From contig NW_027288510.1 of NCBI RefSeq assembly GCF_037038585.1, forward strand, positions 2,485,001 to 2,549,000: DNA of 64,000 nt. Reading direction: 5' to 3'. The position numbers and the translations under genes are program-made. The notes under the pieces are model-generated. The model made no database searches. It had not been told where the DNA came from and saw only the letters and a program-made list of their open reading frames with translations. Source of the stretch: Patagioenas fasciata (lineage: Eukaryota; Chordata; Aves; Columbiformes; Columbidae). Shown piece after piece: positions 47,089-59,489 of the stretch. Within the stretch, counting starts at the first letter, position 1, and each line of letters starts with the position of its first letter.

Positions 47089-48097
47089 CTGTGGGGTGCA
47101 GAGACCAGCAGTAAACCCCACCTTGACCTGAAGGGCCTGATGTCTCCCCAGCATCCAGGCTGAATGGGGCTGAATCACTCAAAATGCAGAGTTACTGTAA
47201 CAACCTGCAAATAAACTTCTGAAGAAGCCCCTGGAGAACGTGCCCTTCGTTACCTCCAATTTCCCAAAGCAATTGTATACATTACACCAATTTTAATAGC
47301 CAAAGTGCATCCCCAGCGCAGCCTGATCTCCAAGAGTGCGTAGGGTCAGACACCAGCCCGACGGGCGGGTTTCTGCATCCCAACACCACAGCACGGCTGC
47401 TTTGTCAAGAAGAAGATAGTTTGGACATCTTAGCGGTGATGATTTTTTTCTAAAATCAATTAATTTTAATTAGGTGCATTCTGGCTGCAGGAAATATTAG
47501 TTTCTGTCTGCTTATCACAGCATGTTTACCATGAACTCTATTAAAATGCATAAAAGAATTATATTTCAAAGAGGTGTCACCTATTACTAAGCCTATTAAC
47601 AGCACCCAGGGTTTTCAATGGCATGTATTAAACAGACAGTTTTTATTCCTAACATCTAATTATTTACACACAAAACATAAAATGTATTAAAAGCAATGTA
47701 AAGCAGGCCATCTCAGCTCGATGGATCATGGCTCAAATCATTTGGGTTTCACATTTGTCATTACAGCTGTCAAGCTGTTATTTTATTTATTTCAGAGAAA
47801 AGATAGTGAGAAGAGCTGATGACTCAAAGAGAATAAGGTGAAACCCATCAGGTCCTAAAAAAAAGTCACTCTAAAGACACTCCAAGCCACAAAAGTTGTG
47901 TTCTTGATGCAAGCAAATGTAAGGCTCAGAGGGAAGAAAATCCACGTTTCACAAATCTGTAAGCAGTTTATTAACTTAACACCTGAACATCTCCCCTTCC
48001 TTCACTTCACAGACCCGACTCTCCCGACTCCTCTCAGCAGAGCTACCAGGCTCTGCCACGGCAACCAGCTGCGTCCCCAGAGAGCGACGGGGACGCT

Positions 48098-48200
48098 CTA
48101 GATATGGAAGAAATTGCTGCCCCTGAGGGTGGTGAGAGCCTGGCCCAGGTTGGCCAGAGAGGTGGTGGATGAACCATCCCTGGAGACCAGGCAAGACAAA
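48098..48200 (+). mobile_element. CR1 LINE short fragment
   Basis: Plus CR1 piece (GTGGTGAGAGCCTGGCCCAG through GATGAACCATCCCTGGAGAC), matching part of 27036-27450. Confidence 0.8.
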
Positions 48201-48498
48201 TAAATAACTTTTTCTTTGCAGTCTAAATAACATTTAAAATTATACTAACTAGTGCAGCATAGCGACCCCTTTCTAGCTGTCCTGCACTGCTGGATGAAGC
48301 ACCTGCTCTCCTTTCTCCTGACGTTCTTCTTGGGGAGCCTGGAGCTGCCTCAGCAGCGGTGACATGAAAACAATGACAAACACAACAACAGCGTGTGGGC
48401 CACAAACTCAAGAGTCCTATTTAAAGTGCCAATTTTTAAATCTGCTCTGATATCAGGGAGGGTTGACGAGAGGCTCCAGTCACCCCCTTGGCACTGCA

Positions 48499-48715
48499 TA
48501 GAATCACAGAATCATTTCAGCTGGAAGAGACCCTCACGAGCATCGAGTCCAACCATACCCTAATTCTAGCATGAAACCATGTCCCTAAGCACCTTGTTTA
48601 AACACCTTTCAAACCCCTCCGGGGATGATGACTCCACCACTGCCCTGGGCAGCCTGTTCCATAGCACCGTGGTTGCCATGTGCGATAGAGCAGCTGCTGG
48701 CACCTGGATCTCTGT
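48499..48715 (-). mobile_element. CR1 LINE 3' fragment
   Basis: Minus CR1 with tail ATAGAATCACAGAATCATTT at 48499. Confidence 0.9.
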
Positions 48716-50344
48716 TAGGAAGAAAAATAGCAGAGATGGGAAGAGAGAAGGAGGGGGAAGCTGTGAAACCAGACTGGCTCAGGTAACCACACGCCAGCCA
48801 AACCCAAGGTAAAGCTGTGCCAAACAACCGTGCCAGACCAAGGCACAAAACAAACTCTTGCTGACCCTGCGCCCATCTCGCCGCCGTCATTCCCAACTCA
48901 GCCACAATGTCAGCACGTAACACACAAGGTGCATTTCGGTGCTTCAAGCCTGAAGTTTGCAGGGCTCTTTAGTGAGCTCAACCAAGGGTGAACATGAAAA
49001 TCCCTCCCCATGCAAAGGAGTGAGGAGTTCACTGGCAGCGGAGCCGACGTGGAGCAGCAGGACACGCCGGAGCCCCCGCTGCTGTCTGGCTGTCAGGAGG
49101 AGAGAGCCTGCTCTTCCCCAGCTGCCACAGATCTTAATGTGACATGCTGCTTCAAAATCTTGTTAGAAATAGGAATAAAAAGCAAAATACAACCCTGCTG
49201 GGTCTATGATTATTATTTTACAGAGATGACAGATATAATTTAGAGCATAATACCATGGTAACCCTTTCAGATGGAAAGAAAGACAGCAGCAGGGCTTTCT
49301 CTGGTGGGAGCCAGCGGGGAATGTATTTTTAAAAAGCATAATCCACAACTCTGTCACTGCAGAGACCTGTCTGCTTTAATCAAGGGTAAATTGCTTGGAG
49401 CGTACCAATCAATTTAACTCTGCAGTGCATGGTGGGACCCAGAGGCACGAAAAGGTGCTGTAGAAGTGCAAGACAAAGTAGTGTCGGACTTGAACCACAG
49501 ACGGGACCCACTACAGAGCGAAAGTAACAGATAATACCTTCTGATGAGCCCAAAGGATTACAAAGGACTGAAGGGTGACCTTGCCCCTGCAGCAGTAACA
49601 TCAGTAACAGTAAATTATATACTCACAACAACCAGGAGCCAGGCTGCCGTTCCTGCAGACCTTGCCTAACCCTGCTCCAGCCCCTTCTTGCCTGTCATCC
49701 CTGACTGTGGTTTCCAGCCCCTCCTCATATTTCCAGTGAAACGTGACAGCAAATTAAAGTTAGATTATTACAAATTATTACGGTACTTGCTGAGCCTTCT
49801 GTAGTCATTTAAAACCAGCCACGAGCCCAGGGGGCTGAAGATGGTCATAGATTTTGGGGTTCCTTGTTATTCTTTTTAAAAATCAGGAAGCAGCATCCTT
49901 CAGCCCAGACCCTGGTGTGTTCCCAGGTCAGCAGTGACCCGAATGTGTTTGTGTACTCAGCAGAGGAACCATGCCCAGTGCTGGCTTCCCCTCTTCATCC
50001 CCCTTCTTCACCCACAGCCCTTCTGCCAGTCGCCACCTCCCTGGAGACTCATGTTCCCCTTTGGGAGCCAAACCCCCCCACAACACACACATTACCCCGG
50101 TGTCACATAGGACAGACCAGCTTATCTCTACTTGAGGGCCTGAACCAAAGTTTCACCCTTGGCCAGCTGACGCCAGACAAGCAGCAGCACTGAGTACAAT
50201 GCTGAGGCATTTAATGCTGTCCAGCTGAAGGTGAAGTCCAGAGACAAAATCAAGTTAGAACAGTGGATGAAAATCATTGTTCTGCAAGGATACATGGAAT
50301 TTCTCACAGCCTTCCCAAGTCAACACAACTAGATGGTTTGGTAG

Positions 50345-50625
50345 GGGTCTGGAGCATCTTTCTGATGAGGAAAGACTCAGTGAGAGTTGGGGCTGTTGAG
50401 CTGGAGAAGAGAAGCTGAGAGGGATCTGATCAATGGATCAATATCTCAGGGTGGCTGTCAGAGGATGGACCAGACTCTGTTCAGTGGTGCCCAACGCCAG
50501 GGTGAGGGGCAACGGGCACAGACTGAAACACAGGAGGCTCCATCTGAACATGAGCAGAAACTTGTTTGCTGGGAGGTGCCAGAGCCTGGCCCAGGCTGCC
50601 CAGAGCAGGTGTGGAGGAATTGAAA
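50345..50625 (+). mobile_element. CR1 LINE fragment
   Basis: Plus CR1 without the octamer tail; the same subfamily as 40580-40840. Confidence 0.88.
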
Positions 50626-51041
50626 ACCATTCCAGTGGTTAAAATTCAGACAGTCAAGAAAACACACCTTCAATGAAAATAAAGAAATAATGGGAAGGGT
50701 TATTAGAATGGAGTCGTGAGACAGGTAAACTGAGCCTTGGCAGCTAGGAAGTGTCAGGTAGTCTGTAAACCCTGCCGTACCCAACCAACGGGGAACTGGG
50801 GAGGGAATTTGCAGTTGGGATTAGGGGTGGATATAAGCAGTGGCTTTTTGCCCTGTTTTGTGTGCCTACCTTTAGGTGGAACACCCGACCTTGCAAAATC
50901 GTTAATAAAATATGCTTTGCTGAGAGATCCTACCTGAGCCTATTATATTGGTGAGATGATAACTTCCTGCATGCAATACAGTGCCCAGTGGGCACTGCTG
51001 AGCACATGGGCAGAAGGCCTCGATGTGTCTGGGAGGGGACC

Positions 51042-52180
51042 CATGGCATGCTGCATCCGCCCGCACCTCGCTGCATCCCCTGTACGTTGCTGCATCCGCC
51101 CGCACCTCGCTGCATCCCCTGTACGTTGCTGCATCCGCCCGCACCTCGCTGCATCCCCTGTACGTTGCTGCATCCGCCCGCACCTCGCTGCATCCCCTGT
51201 ACGTTGCTGCATCCGCCCGCACCTCGCTGCATCCCCTGTACGTTGCTGCATCCGCCCGCACCTCGCTGCATCCCCTATACGTTGCTGCATCTGCCCGCAC
51301 CTCGCTGCATCCCCTGTACGTTGCTGCATCCGCCCGCACCTCGCTGCATCCCCTGTACGTTGCTGCATCTGCCCGCACCTCGCTGCATCCCCTGTACGTT
51401 GCTGCATCCGCCCGCACCTCGCTGCATCCCCTGTACGTTGCTGCATCTGCCCGCACCTCGCTGCATCCCCTGCACGTTGCTGCATCCCCCCGCACCTCGC
51501 TGCATCCCCTGTACGTTGCTGCATCCGCCCGCACCTCGCTGCATCCCCTGTACGTTGCTGCATCCCACCGCACCTCGCTGCATCCCCTGTACGTTGCTGC
51601 ATCCGCCCGCACCTCGCTGCATCCCCTGTACGTTGCTGCATCCCACCGCACCTCGCTGCATCCCCTGTACGTTGCTGCATCCCACCGCACCTCGCTGCAT
51701 CCCCTGTACGTTGCTGCATCCCCCCGCACCTCGCTGCATCCCCTGTACGTTGCTGCATCCCCCCGCACCTCGCTGCATCCCCTGTACGTTGCTGCATCCC
51801 CCCGCACCTCGCTGCATCCCCTGTACGTTGCTGCATCCCCCCGCACCTCGCTGCATCCCCTGTACGTTGCTGCATCCCCCCGCACCTCGCTGCATCCCCT
51901 GTACGTTGCTGCATCCCCCCGCACCTCGCTGCATCCCCTGTACGTTGCTGCATCCCACCGCACCTCGCTGCATCCCCTGTACGTTGCTGCATCCCCCCGC
52001 ACCTCGCTGCATCCCCTGTACGTTGCTGCATCCCCCCGCACCTCGCTGCATCCCCTGTACGTTGCTGCATCCCCCCGCACCTCGCTGCATCCCCTGTACG
52101 TTGCTGCATCCCCCCGCACCTCGCTGCATCCCCTGTACGTTGCTGCATCCCCCCGCACCTCGCTGCATCCCCCATGCCTC
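51042..52180. repeat. 39-bp dimeric minisatellite, about 29 copies
   Basis: Unit of 39 bp with two related halves: GCTGCATCCGCCCGCACCTC (20 bp) and GCTGCATCCCCTGTACGTT (19 bp). Four CpG per unit. Variants sit almost only in the first half (CCGCCCG, CTGCCCG, CCCCCCG, CCCACCG). The left third is mostly CCGCCCG/CTGCCCG and the right half mostly CCCCCCG, showing that arrays spread locally. Minus is G-rich with repeated GGGG and GGG runs. The 13-codon period keeps five frames fully open, and the sixth is closed once, by a TAG at 51277-51275. These ORFs are not considered genes. Confidence 0.97.
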
Positions 52181-52262
52181 ACTCCATCCCCCACACCTCG
52201 TTGCATCCCTCTGCGCCTCACTGCATCCCCCTACTCCTCGCTGCAGCCCCTTGTGCCTCCAA
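52181..52262. repeat. Degenerate monomeric flank of the minisatellite
   Basis: Right flank of the 39-bp array has about four 19-20-bp single units (CTGCATCCC..CNCCTC pattern with CCATGCCTC, CCCACACCTC, TCTGCGCCTC, CTACTCCTC), diverged from each other and not paired. Confidence 0.75.
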
Positions 52263-52784
52263 CGCTCCCTCGCAGCTCCCTCACCCTCTATCTGCCTGAC
52301 TTCCCTGACACCCACAGCCCAAGATTTCTGCCTCCGCTCCACTGTCTCTGTTCCTCGGAAGCTTTTGGCAGAGCTCAGGCATGCACACAGCTGAGGAGAG
52401 TGGAAATTGCAATGCGTCCCTGCCCTGTATTCCCTGTGGAGAGATGCAAATATTCATGTCCCACACAGAGCTGCTGGCTAAAGTGTAAAACACACCAATC
52501 TCCTTCCAAAACAGTCACTGCTTTTCCTTCAAATCACCTCTGCCTAGATAATGGTTGTTTGCTGCTGCCTGACAGAAGACAATGTTAGGTGCTCACAGCA
52601 GGGGGGTTCACCCCAGCTGAGGCCAAATCCACAGCCGCCTCTGCTCTCAGCGTCGCGGGGCAGCAAGGCCGAGCATCGCGCTCCCCTCGCAGGCTTTGCA
52701 CTGGGACCACAGTCACAAGCCACAGCAAGAGCAGAGCAAAGCTCCTCTCAACCCAGCTATGAGTAAGCAATCAAGCGGTATTAA

Positions 52785-52908
52785 AGAAGCGATGGACAAC
52801 GTCCTCGGACACACGGTGTGAACTGTGGGGTTGTCCTGTGCAGGGACAGGAGCTGGACTCGATGATCCTTGCGGGTCCCTTCCAGCTCAGGACGTTTTGT
52901 GATTCTAA
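52785..52908 (+). mobile_element. CR1 LINE 3' end
   Basis: Plus CR1 3' end with GGACTCGATGATCCTTGCGG and terminal TTGTGATTCTAAG. Confidence 0.88.
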
Positions 52909-53105
52909 GTGAATTTGTTTGCTGGGGACAGGGGAAGCCCTGAGGGTGCTCAACTCTCAGTTCACCCAGAGCCTCCCAACCAGCTCTAGCCCAGCAGTAT
53001 GCGATGGGAAGAGGGACCCACGCTTTGAGATTCTCTCAAACCCACTCCCCAGCACTGGAGCTGAACAAAAAGGTCTCCGACAACCAAGCCCAAGCAGGCT
53101 CCTAC

Positions 53106-53271
53106 CAGTGGCCGTAGTCCAGGTGCTGCCGGATCAGCGTATGGGGCTGCACTGTCCCGTAAGCGTCCACCTCGGGCATGTTGAGATCATCAATGAAGTA
53201 CACGAGCTTCTTGGTACCTGGAGGGCCATAATTCCTACCAGCCTTTTTCTCCAGAGGTTTCTCAAGCATAC
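53106..53271 (-). CDS. DNAH17: Dynein heavy chain exon 4: AAA3 Walker B
   Basis: A 166-bp exon, acceptor CTCCCTACAG, donor ACTG/GTAGGA. After completing a codon from exon 3 it reads [20 protein letters not shown], then [20 protein letters not shown] with the AAA3 Walker B (YFIDD), and [25 protein letters not shown] and LDYGHW fit DNAH17 as I recall it. It ends in phase 2. No partner exon is found in the next 6 kb. Confidence 0.95.
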
Positions 53272-53364
53272 CTGTAGGGAGGCAGAGGTGCAAAGCTCAT
53301 CTACTGGGAGAGCAACTGCTGCAAAATAAAAATGATTTCTCAGCCCAGCTCAATGCTGTGCTGT

Positions 53365-53800
53365 GTGTAGCTACAGCGGCCCCTCAAGGAGCTGAGATGT
53401 CCCCCAGCTGCAGCTGTATGAGGAGCAGCTGAGGGGCCTGGGGGTTCAGCTGGAGAACAGGAGCTGAGGGGAGACCTTCTGATCTCTGAACTGCCTGAAA
53501 GGAGCTCGGAGCCAGGGGGGGTCGGGCTCTGCTCCCCAGGAACAAGCGCCAGGAGCAGAGGAAACGGCCTCAAGTTGCACCAGGGGAGGCTGAGGCTGGA
53601 TCTGGGGAACAATTTCTTCCCCAAAGGGCTGTGGGGCATTGGAACAGGCTGCCCATGGCAGTGCTGGAGTCACCAGCCCTGGAGGGTTGGACAGACGTGG
53701 AGATGAGGTTCTCAGGGACTAGAGTGCTAGAGCTGGGTTACGGTTGGACTCGATGATCCTGAAGGTCTCTTCCAACCAAACTGATTCTATGATTCTACAG
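53365..53800 (+). mobile_element. CR1 LINE 3' fragment
   Basis: Plus CR1 ending TGATTCTATGATTCTAC; the same subfamily as 23385-23873 and 34024-34420. It begins about 95 bp from exon 4. Confidence 0.93.
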
Positions 53801-56119
53801 TGCAGCTGGGAGCCCTGCAGGGACCCTTGGTCAGCACTTTGGTTTGACTTAAATCAGAAAGCTCTCAACTCTTCCTTCCAAACAAAAATACAACAAACTT
53901 CGTCTGCTACAAAACATGTCTACCTCAGAGCAAACAAGAGCTTTTCATGCAAGATAAAGCCTTTTGAATCTCTTCTGCATAATTTTTTAAACGAAATCTT
54001 GCTTGCAGAGGTGGCTGTGCCAGAGCAGTGAGCATCCCCTGCTGCCTGCCCCGGCGATGCGGCAACTGCAGCGTGGCCAGGGCAGCAGGCACTGGGCGCT
54101 GCGATGGAGAAAGGGAGATGGATGCTGTGGGCACAGAAGCCCACGAGCAAAGCTGCTGGTTTTGTGAATATATGCATCTTTTACCCTGTTAGACAAAAAT
54201 AGGCGATCTCAGGGCCAAATTCCTGGACATCTTCAGAACAACCAACATGACACTTTTATTTAAATGCATCAAATAATCATAAGTTCCCTGATCTTCTCAC
54301 CAGCGTTACCCAACCCTCCAGATAATGTGACAAGACTTAATTCCAACACGAGCTGTCAAATTACCACCTAGTTTCAAGTAGGGTCACGCACACGCAAAGG
54401 AAAGCACGGAGAGAACAGTTTCGCATTTCAAAGCCTTGGAAGACTTTAATTTGTTTTAGCAGAAGGCTGGGGTCATATGTTGCTCTAGCTCATAAAACGT
54501 GGGGAATATTTATAATCCTGGGCTGATATTTAATAAAAATCACCCCACGTCGCCGCACATCATGTTCTATAGGTTATTGATTCCTCTGATTGCAGCCCAG
54601 GCAACCTTTACTGTCTCAGTAAGTGGAAAAGCAAACGGAAGCAACGCTCCTCTGCCCAGACCCCGGGTGGGTTTTCTGCCCTGTGCTTACTCGAAGAATT
54701 TGTTTCATTAGCAGTTTTGGGTTGGCAACAGACCTATAAGGTGCTATAAAGCAGCACACGGTAAGTAGCAATTCTTTGTAATTAGGGAAGACTGGCAAAT
54801 GTAAACGGGACTGGGAGTTTTTTTAAGCCATTTATTATCACGTGCAAAAGTTGTTAAGGAAGATTTATATTCCGTTGGTTTGTTTCAGATCACAGACCTT
54901 TCAAAACGCTGGGTTTTTCCTGCTTGGGTGCACTGCAGACAGCTCGCCTTGCTCACCACTCAAAACGCAGCTGATTTCTTGTCACAGACAGTTGCTGCAC
55001 AAAGGAATGGATTGTGCTACGAAAAATGATGAATCTTTCCTCAGCAGAGCCTCTCTCCCCGTTCAATAAAACCACAATATTTGAAATTTCTGGTAGCAAG
55101 TTAAATGAAGTGTTTCAAATAAGCATTTAATTTAAATTTAATTAGTCCCTAATTAACATATAAAATCAGCCCTTTTTGAGGTTAAACAAGTATGCAAGAG
55201 ATTCATCACACTGAAATGCAATTACTGGGGATCAAGTGACATGTTCGTGGAAGTGGTATTTTAATTCAAAGCCGTATCTCACAATAATAATAAGGGGCGG
55301 TGTGTCTGTGTGAGATCCTGACACATACTCAAACCAGCACCTCAAAGAAACAGTCTGGACACCTCGTACCTTCTGGTTGGGGAGCAAGGGAGAGGGAAAA
55401 AAAGAACCCAAACAAAAAAACCCACAAGATTTATTGCAATTTCTCTGAATGACAGAAGTCAGGGCCACATCTGATGGAGGGGCAGAGGCCCAAGAGGGCA
55501 CGAAGCAGAGCGAGGCCCAGGGCAAATGCCACAGAATGTGGTATTTAGTCACAATAAACTACAGAAAATCCCCAAACTGGCCCCAGGTTCAGGCAGAGAG
55601 AGTGTTGGGCTCCTTTTAACCCCTGTGCACATGGCGCTTCTGGAAGCCACAGGATGCAGGGATGGGTTGAACAACAACTCTGCTTCCCCTAAGGGCTGCA
55701 TCTTATACATCTCTGCAGCAACAGGCACCTTGTCTAAGGAACTACTGGAACTCAGGTTAGGATCTTTTTTAAGTAAGAAAAAATCCAAAATTACTTTGTG
55801 CCCATGTTTTACAAATTTAAAGATGTGCCTGCTGGGGAAAAGAATAAAGCAGCCAAGTGACAAACTACACAAAAAGGGACAAATTAACTCTAAAAAATGA
55901 GCAGCAGGGATCCAGGCCAAGCAGTATAAATCATGCTTCTCAATGCAAATCTCACCACCACATCTTCATCCACACACAAGACAACTTGCTCCTCTGTGCA
56001 GGGGAAGAAAATCACTGACTCAGCCCACAGCTCATGACCAGGGACACGGTGCCAGGTCTGCCTGTACAAATAACACCTGCACACACTCGCCCATCCAGCT
56101 GGAGACAAACGGCTGCACA

Positions 56120-56560
56120 TTCACAGAATCACAGGATCCCAGGCTGGTTGGGCTGAAGGGACCTCTGCAGATCCCCCAGTCCAAGCCCTGCTCACGCAGG
56201 GTCACAGAGCAGATCACACAGGTGGGTCCAGGCGGGTTTCAATGTCTCAGAGAAGGAGACTCCACACCCGCTCTGGGCAGCCTGGGCCAGGCTCTGGCAC
56301 CTCCCAGCAAACAAATTTCTGCTCATGTTCAGATGGAGCCTCCTGTGTTTCAGTCTGTGCCCGCTGCCCCTCACCCTGGCGTTGGGCACCACTGAACAGA
56401 GTCTGGTCCATCCTCTGACAGCCACCCTGACATATTGATCCCATTGATCAGATCCCTCTCAGCTTCTCTTCTCCAGCTCAACAGCCCCAGAGCTCTCAGT
56501 CTCTCCCCATAAGAAAGAATCTCTAGGTCCCTCAGCATCTTTGTCCCCCACCCAGGCAGC
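56120..56560 (-). mobile_element. CR1 LINE 3' fragment
   Basis: Minus CR1 with 3' tail TCACAGAATCACAGGATCCC; same subfamily as 42255-42705. Confidence 0.93.
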
Positions 56561-56562
56561 TG

Positions 56563-56565
56563 GAC

Positions 56566-56606
<41 letters not shown>

Positions 56607-56607
56607 G
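56563..56607. repeat. (GACA)n microsatellite
   Basis: About eleven GACA units with one GAGA interruption near the left end, directly at the 5'-truncated end of a CR1. Confidence 0.96.
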
Positions 56608-57898
56608 CTCAGCCCATTTAGCAGCTCAAGGGCATTTTGCAGAGACCCCAACACAGGGAAAAAAGCAAAGGGGCACCTGGGAGGGAGGAGGGAGACTGCA
56701 GCCATCACACACTAGCAAGACCCAAAACCCTTCAGACCTGCCCCAGAAAGCTGCCGTGACTCCACGACACAGCCCCAGGTGACACAGCGTGGGCTGAGCC
56801 TGTGCTGTCACCTCTGCGAGTGGATCAGTCCCACAGGGCAACTTTAAACTCTGACACCTTCCTTAAAACATCTGCAGTGTCGGGAGCCCAGCAGAGCACA
56901 GACAGGGGCTGTGATGCTCATGGCCGTGAGCGTGTTCGCCCCAGGGCCACCTGGCCCGGAAAAACCCACATGGTGAAGGTTAAAACCTTGGTCTCACTGG
57001 TGCTGGTCCTGTAGAGGGAGTAAAGGGATTTCAGGACACTTGGGTCAGACCAAACTCTATAAAGGAAGTTATTTTGGTTTACAGTGACCCACAGCTGTTG
57101 TTCAACTCAAAACAAGCAAGGTTGTTTCATTCCTGATTAATAAATACATGTAGAAAATTATCCTCTCTCTTTAGGTCAACTGAAAGTGAAAATACCATTC
57201 CAAAATGAGTCACTTTTCAACAATTCCCTCTTTCTCTTCATCTGTGAAAAGACTACACAGCAGAACTGACCTTATCCTGGTCTCAAACTTCATCTTTCAC
57301 TGATGTGCCAAAATCCTCATCAAAGATATTCTCATGGGCTTCCCCAGGTCAGAGCCTCCCAGGGTCAGCAGCCGTGTCCCCTGGGGCGGTGGGATGTGGC
57401 ACCCGCTCCGTGGGAGCACACGGGGCTGCATCAGGATGCGGGGGACAGCCCAGGAACCAGCAGCACCTGCACATCCCCATTAGCACTGTCCTCACTGACA
57501 ACTGGGATGCAATTCCCATCATTGCACTCTGAGGACAGCTTAGATCCCAGCCAAGCAACCCATTCTATTCAGCACGGGCTTAAATTCAAGCGTATTAAAG
57601 ACACACCTCAAGTCAAGTACGAGCTGTGTGCTGTAGAGAACAGCAGCAGATTTAAGTGTGTGCTTTGCACAGCCCTGAACCAGAGTCGTGGTGTTCAGAA
57701 TTCAATCCCTCATGTTGGGAAATGCCACTTTCCATAAAACCAGGAGTCTGCGGACCAGTGAGTTTCACAGTGGGATTTAAGAGTCAGTGGGTGCCAGTGC
57801 AGTGCCCACAGTGCACACCCAGCTCCAAACCCCGACGGACACCCCAGGAATTTGGTGACCTGCCAGGCAGAAGTCCCACATCTCAGCCATTGTCTTAC

Positions 57899-58106
57899 CT
57901 TGCAGCATGGCAGAGGTGGTGTAGTAGTTAAACGGGACCTTCTTCACCACATGGGCGTCTGTATCCAGTGAGCAGAGCTTGTCCCCCACCAGCACAGACT
58001 TCCCCGTGCCGGCGTTGCCCCCCAGCATCACGGGGCGCCGGCGCTCCAGGAGCCTGTCCATGAAGTACCGCACACGGACCGTCTCGGTGGTGGGCACCAG
58101 GCAAGC
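57899..58106 (-). CDS. DNAH17: Dynein heavy chain exon 3: AAA3 Walker A
   Basis: A 208-bp exon, acceptor GCCCCTCTCAG, donor CAAG/GTAAGA. It reads [20 protein letters not shown], then [20 protein letters not shown] with the AAA3 P-loop (GNAGTGKS), and [13 protein letters not shown]. It ends with one base of a codon finished by exon 4. AAA3 is a regulatory nucleotide site in the dynein ring. The residue before GNAG is G where the family usually has V or a similar aliphatic. Confidence 0.95.
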
Positions 58107-59489
58107 CTGAGAGGGGCAAAACGAGCAGGTAAGTGTACCCATCTGTGGCACCACCCCACTGCCATGTTCTGAGGAGACATCAAACTGGGAGAGCCAGGAA
58201 TGAGTGCGGTGACCTGAGTTTCTAGATGGCGCTAGGAAGGGAACAATACACTGCTACCAACCATTCAAGTCAAACTATCTGTACAGACGAAACAATGACA
58301 GCGGGATGCTGAGAGCAACATCTGGATCTCCCCGCAAACACACATTTTGCTAAAATGGTAACAATTTTTACAAGTCATCTGCTCACTGTGGCACCTCTAA
58401 AAGGAAAGAAAGGCATAGCTGGCAAACGCAATTCACTACCTGCAGCAACTCTCATTTTTCGTCCAAATCATATAAACAACCCTATTTTCAGCCACGCAGA
58501 ATGACGAGATGGTGTCTCAGGGACTTTGTCACTACGTTGTCCCACATCCTGCTTCTCTCTGCAGGCCAAACGCACCTCCATCCCGCACCCTGGGCACACC
58601 AGCCCTGGCTCATAGGTGTCTCTGAGCCTGCGCCTCATGTACATCACTCAGCTCTGGAAGATGGATGGAGGATGAGTCTTCACAGTCAAAGTACAGTAAA
58701 GAAAGATGGGTAATTGAGTTGTACTTCATAAAGAATGTGTCAAGGGTTTTGATTGTGGGGTGACAATACAACCATGGCAGATGTGTTGTTAGCCCCCTCT
58801 CCCCCACCTTCAGCCCCTCTCTCTCCCCCATTCCCACTCAGGACAGGTGATTGGGAGGGAAAGAAGGATAGATAGAAGAGAATTGGAAAAATTAAAAATG
58901 TTTTACTAATGCTACTAATAAGAATAGAGAAAATAATACAAAATATACAAAACCAATCTTGAAAGCCCCAGCAACTGCAGAGCTGGCACCTGAAGTCCTG
59001 GACTGGACTGTGCAGCCAACCGGAGCTGGATTCAGTCTGTCATGAGGCCTCAGTTCGCAGGGACGACCAGCAAGGTCCTCTCCTAATCTCGGCCATAAGC
59101 AAAATGGACGAGATCCTCGTGATCTCCCACTTTTATATGAAGTATTCACGTGAATGGGATGTTATACTCTGTTTGTCAGTTTCTTGGTCACCTGTTTCTC
59201 ATTGCCCCTCTCGCGAGATGCGAATCTGTCCTTATCAATAACCTCACATTCCATTGCTATGTTTACCAAAACATGGATCTGGTTCTCCAGGAAAACGCAG
59301 CTGATATGAAGGTTTTACCTGACAGGCAAATTCACTAAAAGAGAAACTTGTTTTTAACAAAACCAGGACGGAATGCCATTCTTATTATGAAGTGCTTGAC
59401 CTCGAATGAGACTTCAATTGAAATGCCTGCATACGGTCACTAAAATGCATGTGCTCTTCCCAGACAAAACACGTGCAAGGTTCACATAC
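58107..59489 (-). other. Dynein intron with solo LTR
   Basis: A 1,383-bp intron, nearly half occupied by the solo LTR at 58738-59370. Confidence 0.85.
58733..59375 (-). mobile_element. Solo LTR (family B) with 5-bp target duplication
   Basis: LTR body 58738-59370 (633 bp) flanked by perfect GAATG direct repeats at 58733-58737 and 59371-59375. Ends are TGTCAAGG on the left and CCAGGACG on the right (terminal CA decayed to CG). In LTR orientation (minus) it has U3 with the E-box CACGTG, a TATA box (complement of 59131-59139) and a pyrimidine-rich 3' part. A 5-bp duplication is usual for ERV-L-class elements. It sits in the dynein intron in sense orientation. Confidence 0.92.

Larger units (their letters stand above)
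47089..53105 (-). other. Dynein intron lacking expected AAA3 exons
   Basis: 6,017 bp between exons 4 and 5. Family members have about 110 residues here (NPT.GSF.I..RLQRHF sensor strand to FN.RD..NIFQ). Exon 4 ends in phase 2 and exon 5 starts in phase 0, so the two cannot join in frame directly. None of the missing coding was recognised. The interval holds the 39-bp minisatellite and CR1 fragments at 48098, 48499, 50345 and 52785. Confidence 0.6.
53272..57898 (-). other. Dynein intron, 4.6 kb
   Basis: Holds CR1 copies at 53365-53800 and 56120-56560 and the GACA microsatellite. No other coding recognised. Confidence 0.8.

Noticed and set aside
51042-52180. CRISPR-like array
   Set aside because: Units are strictly tandem without spacers, and the window is from a bird genome.
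50902-52588. Long ORFs of 355-521 codons in all six frames over the 51-52 kb array
   Set aside because: They follow from a 39-bp period (13 codons) with no stop in the unit. No start context, domain or splice link, and equal openness in opposing frames.
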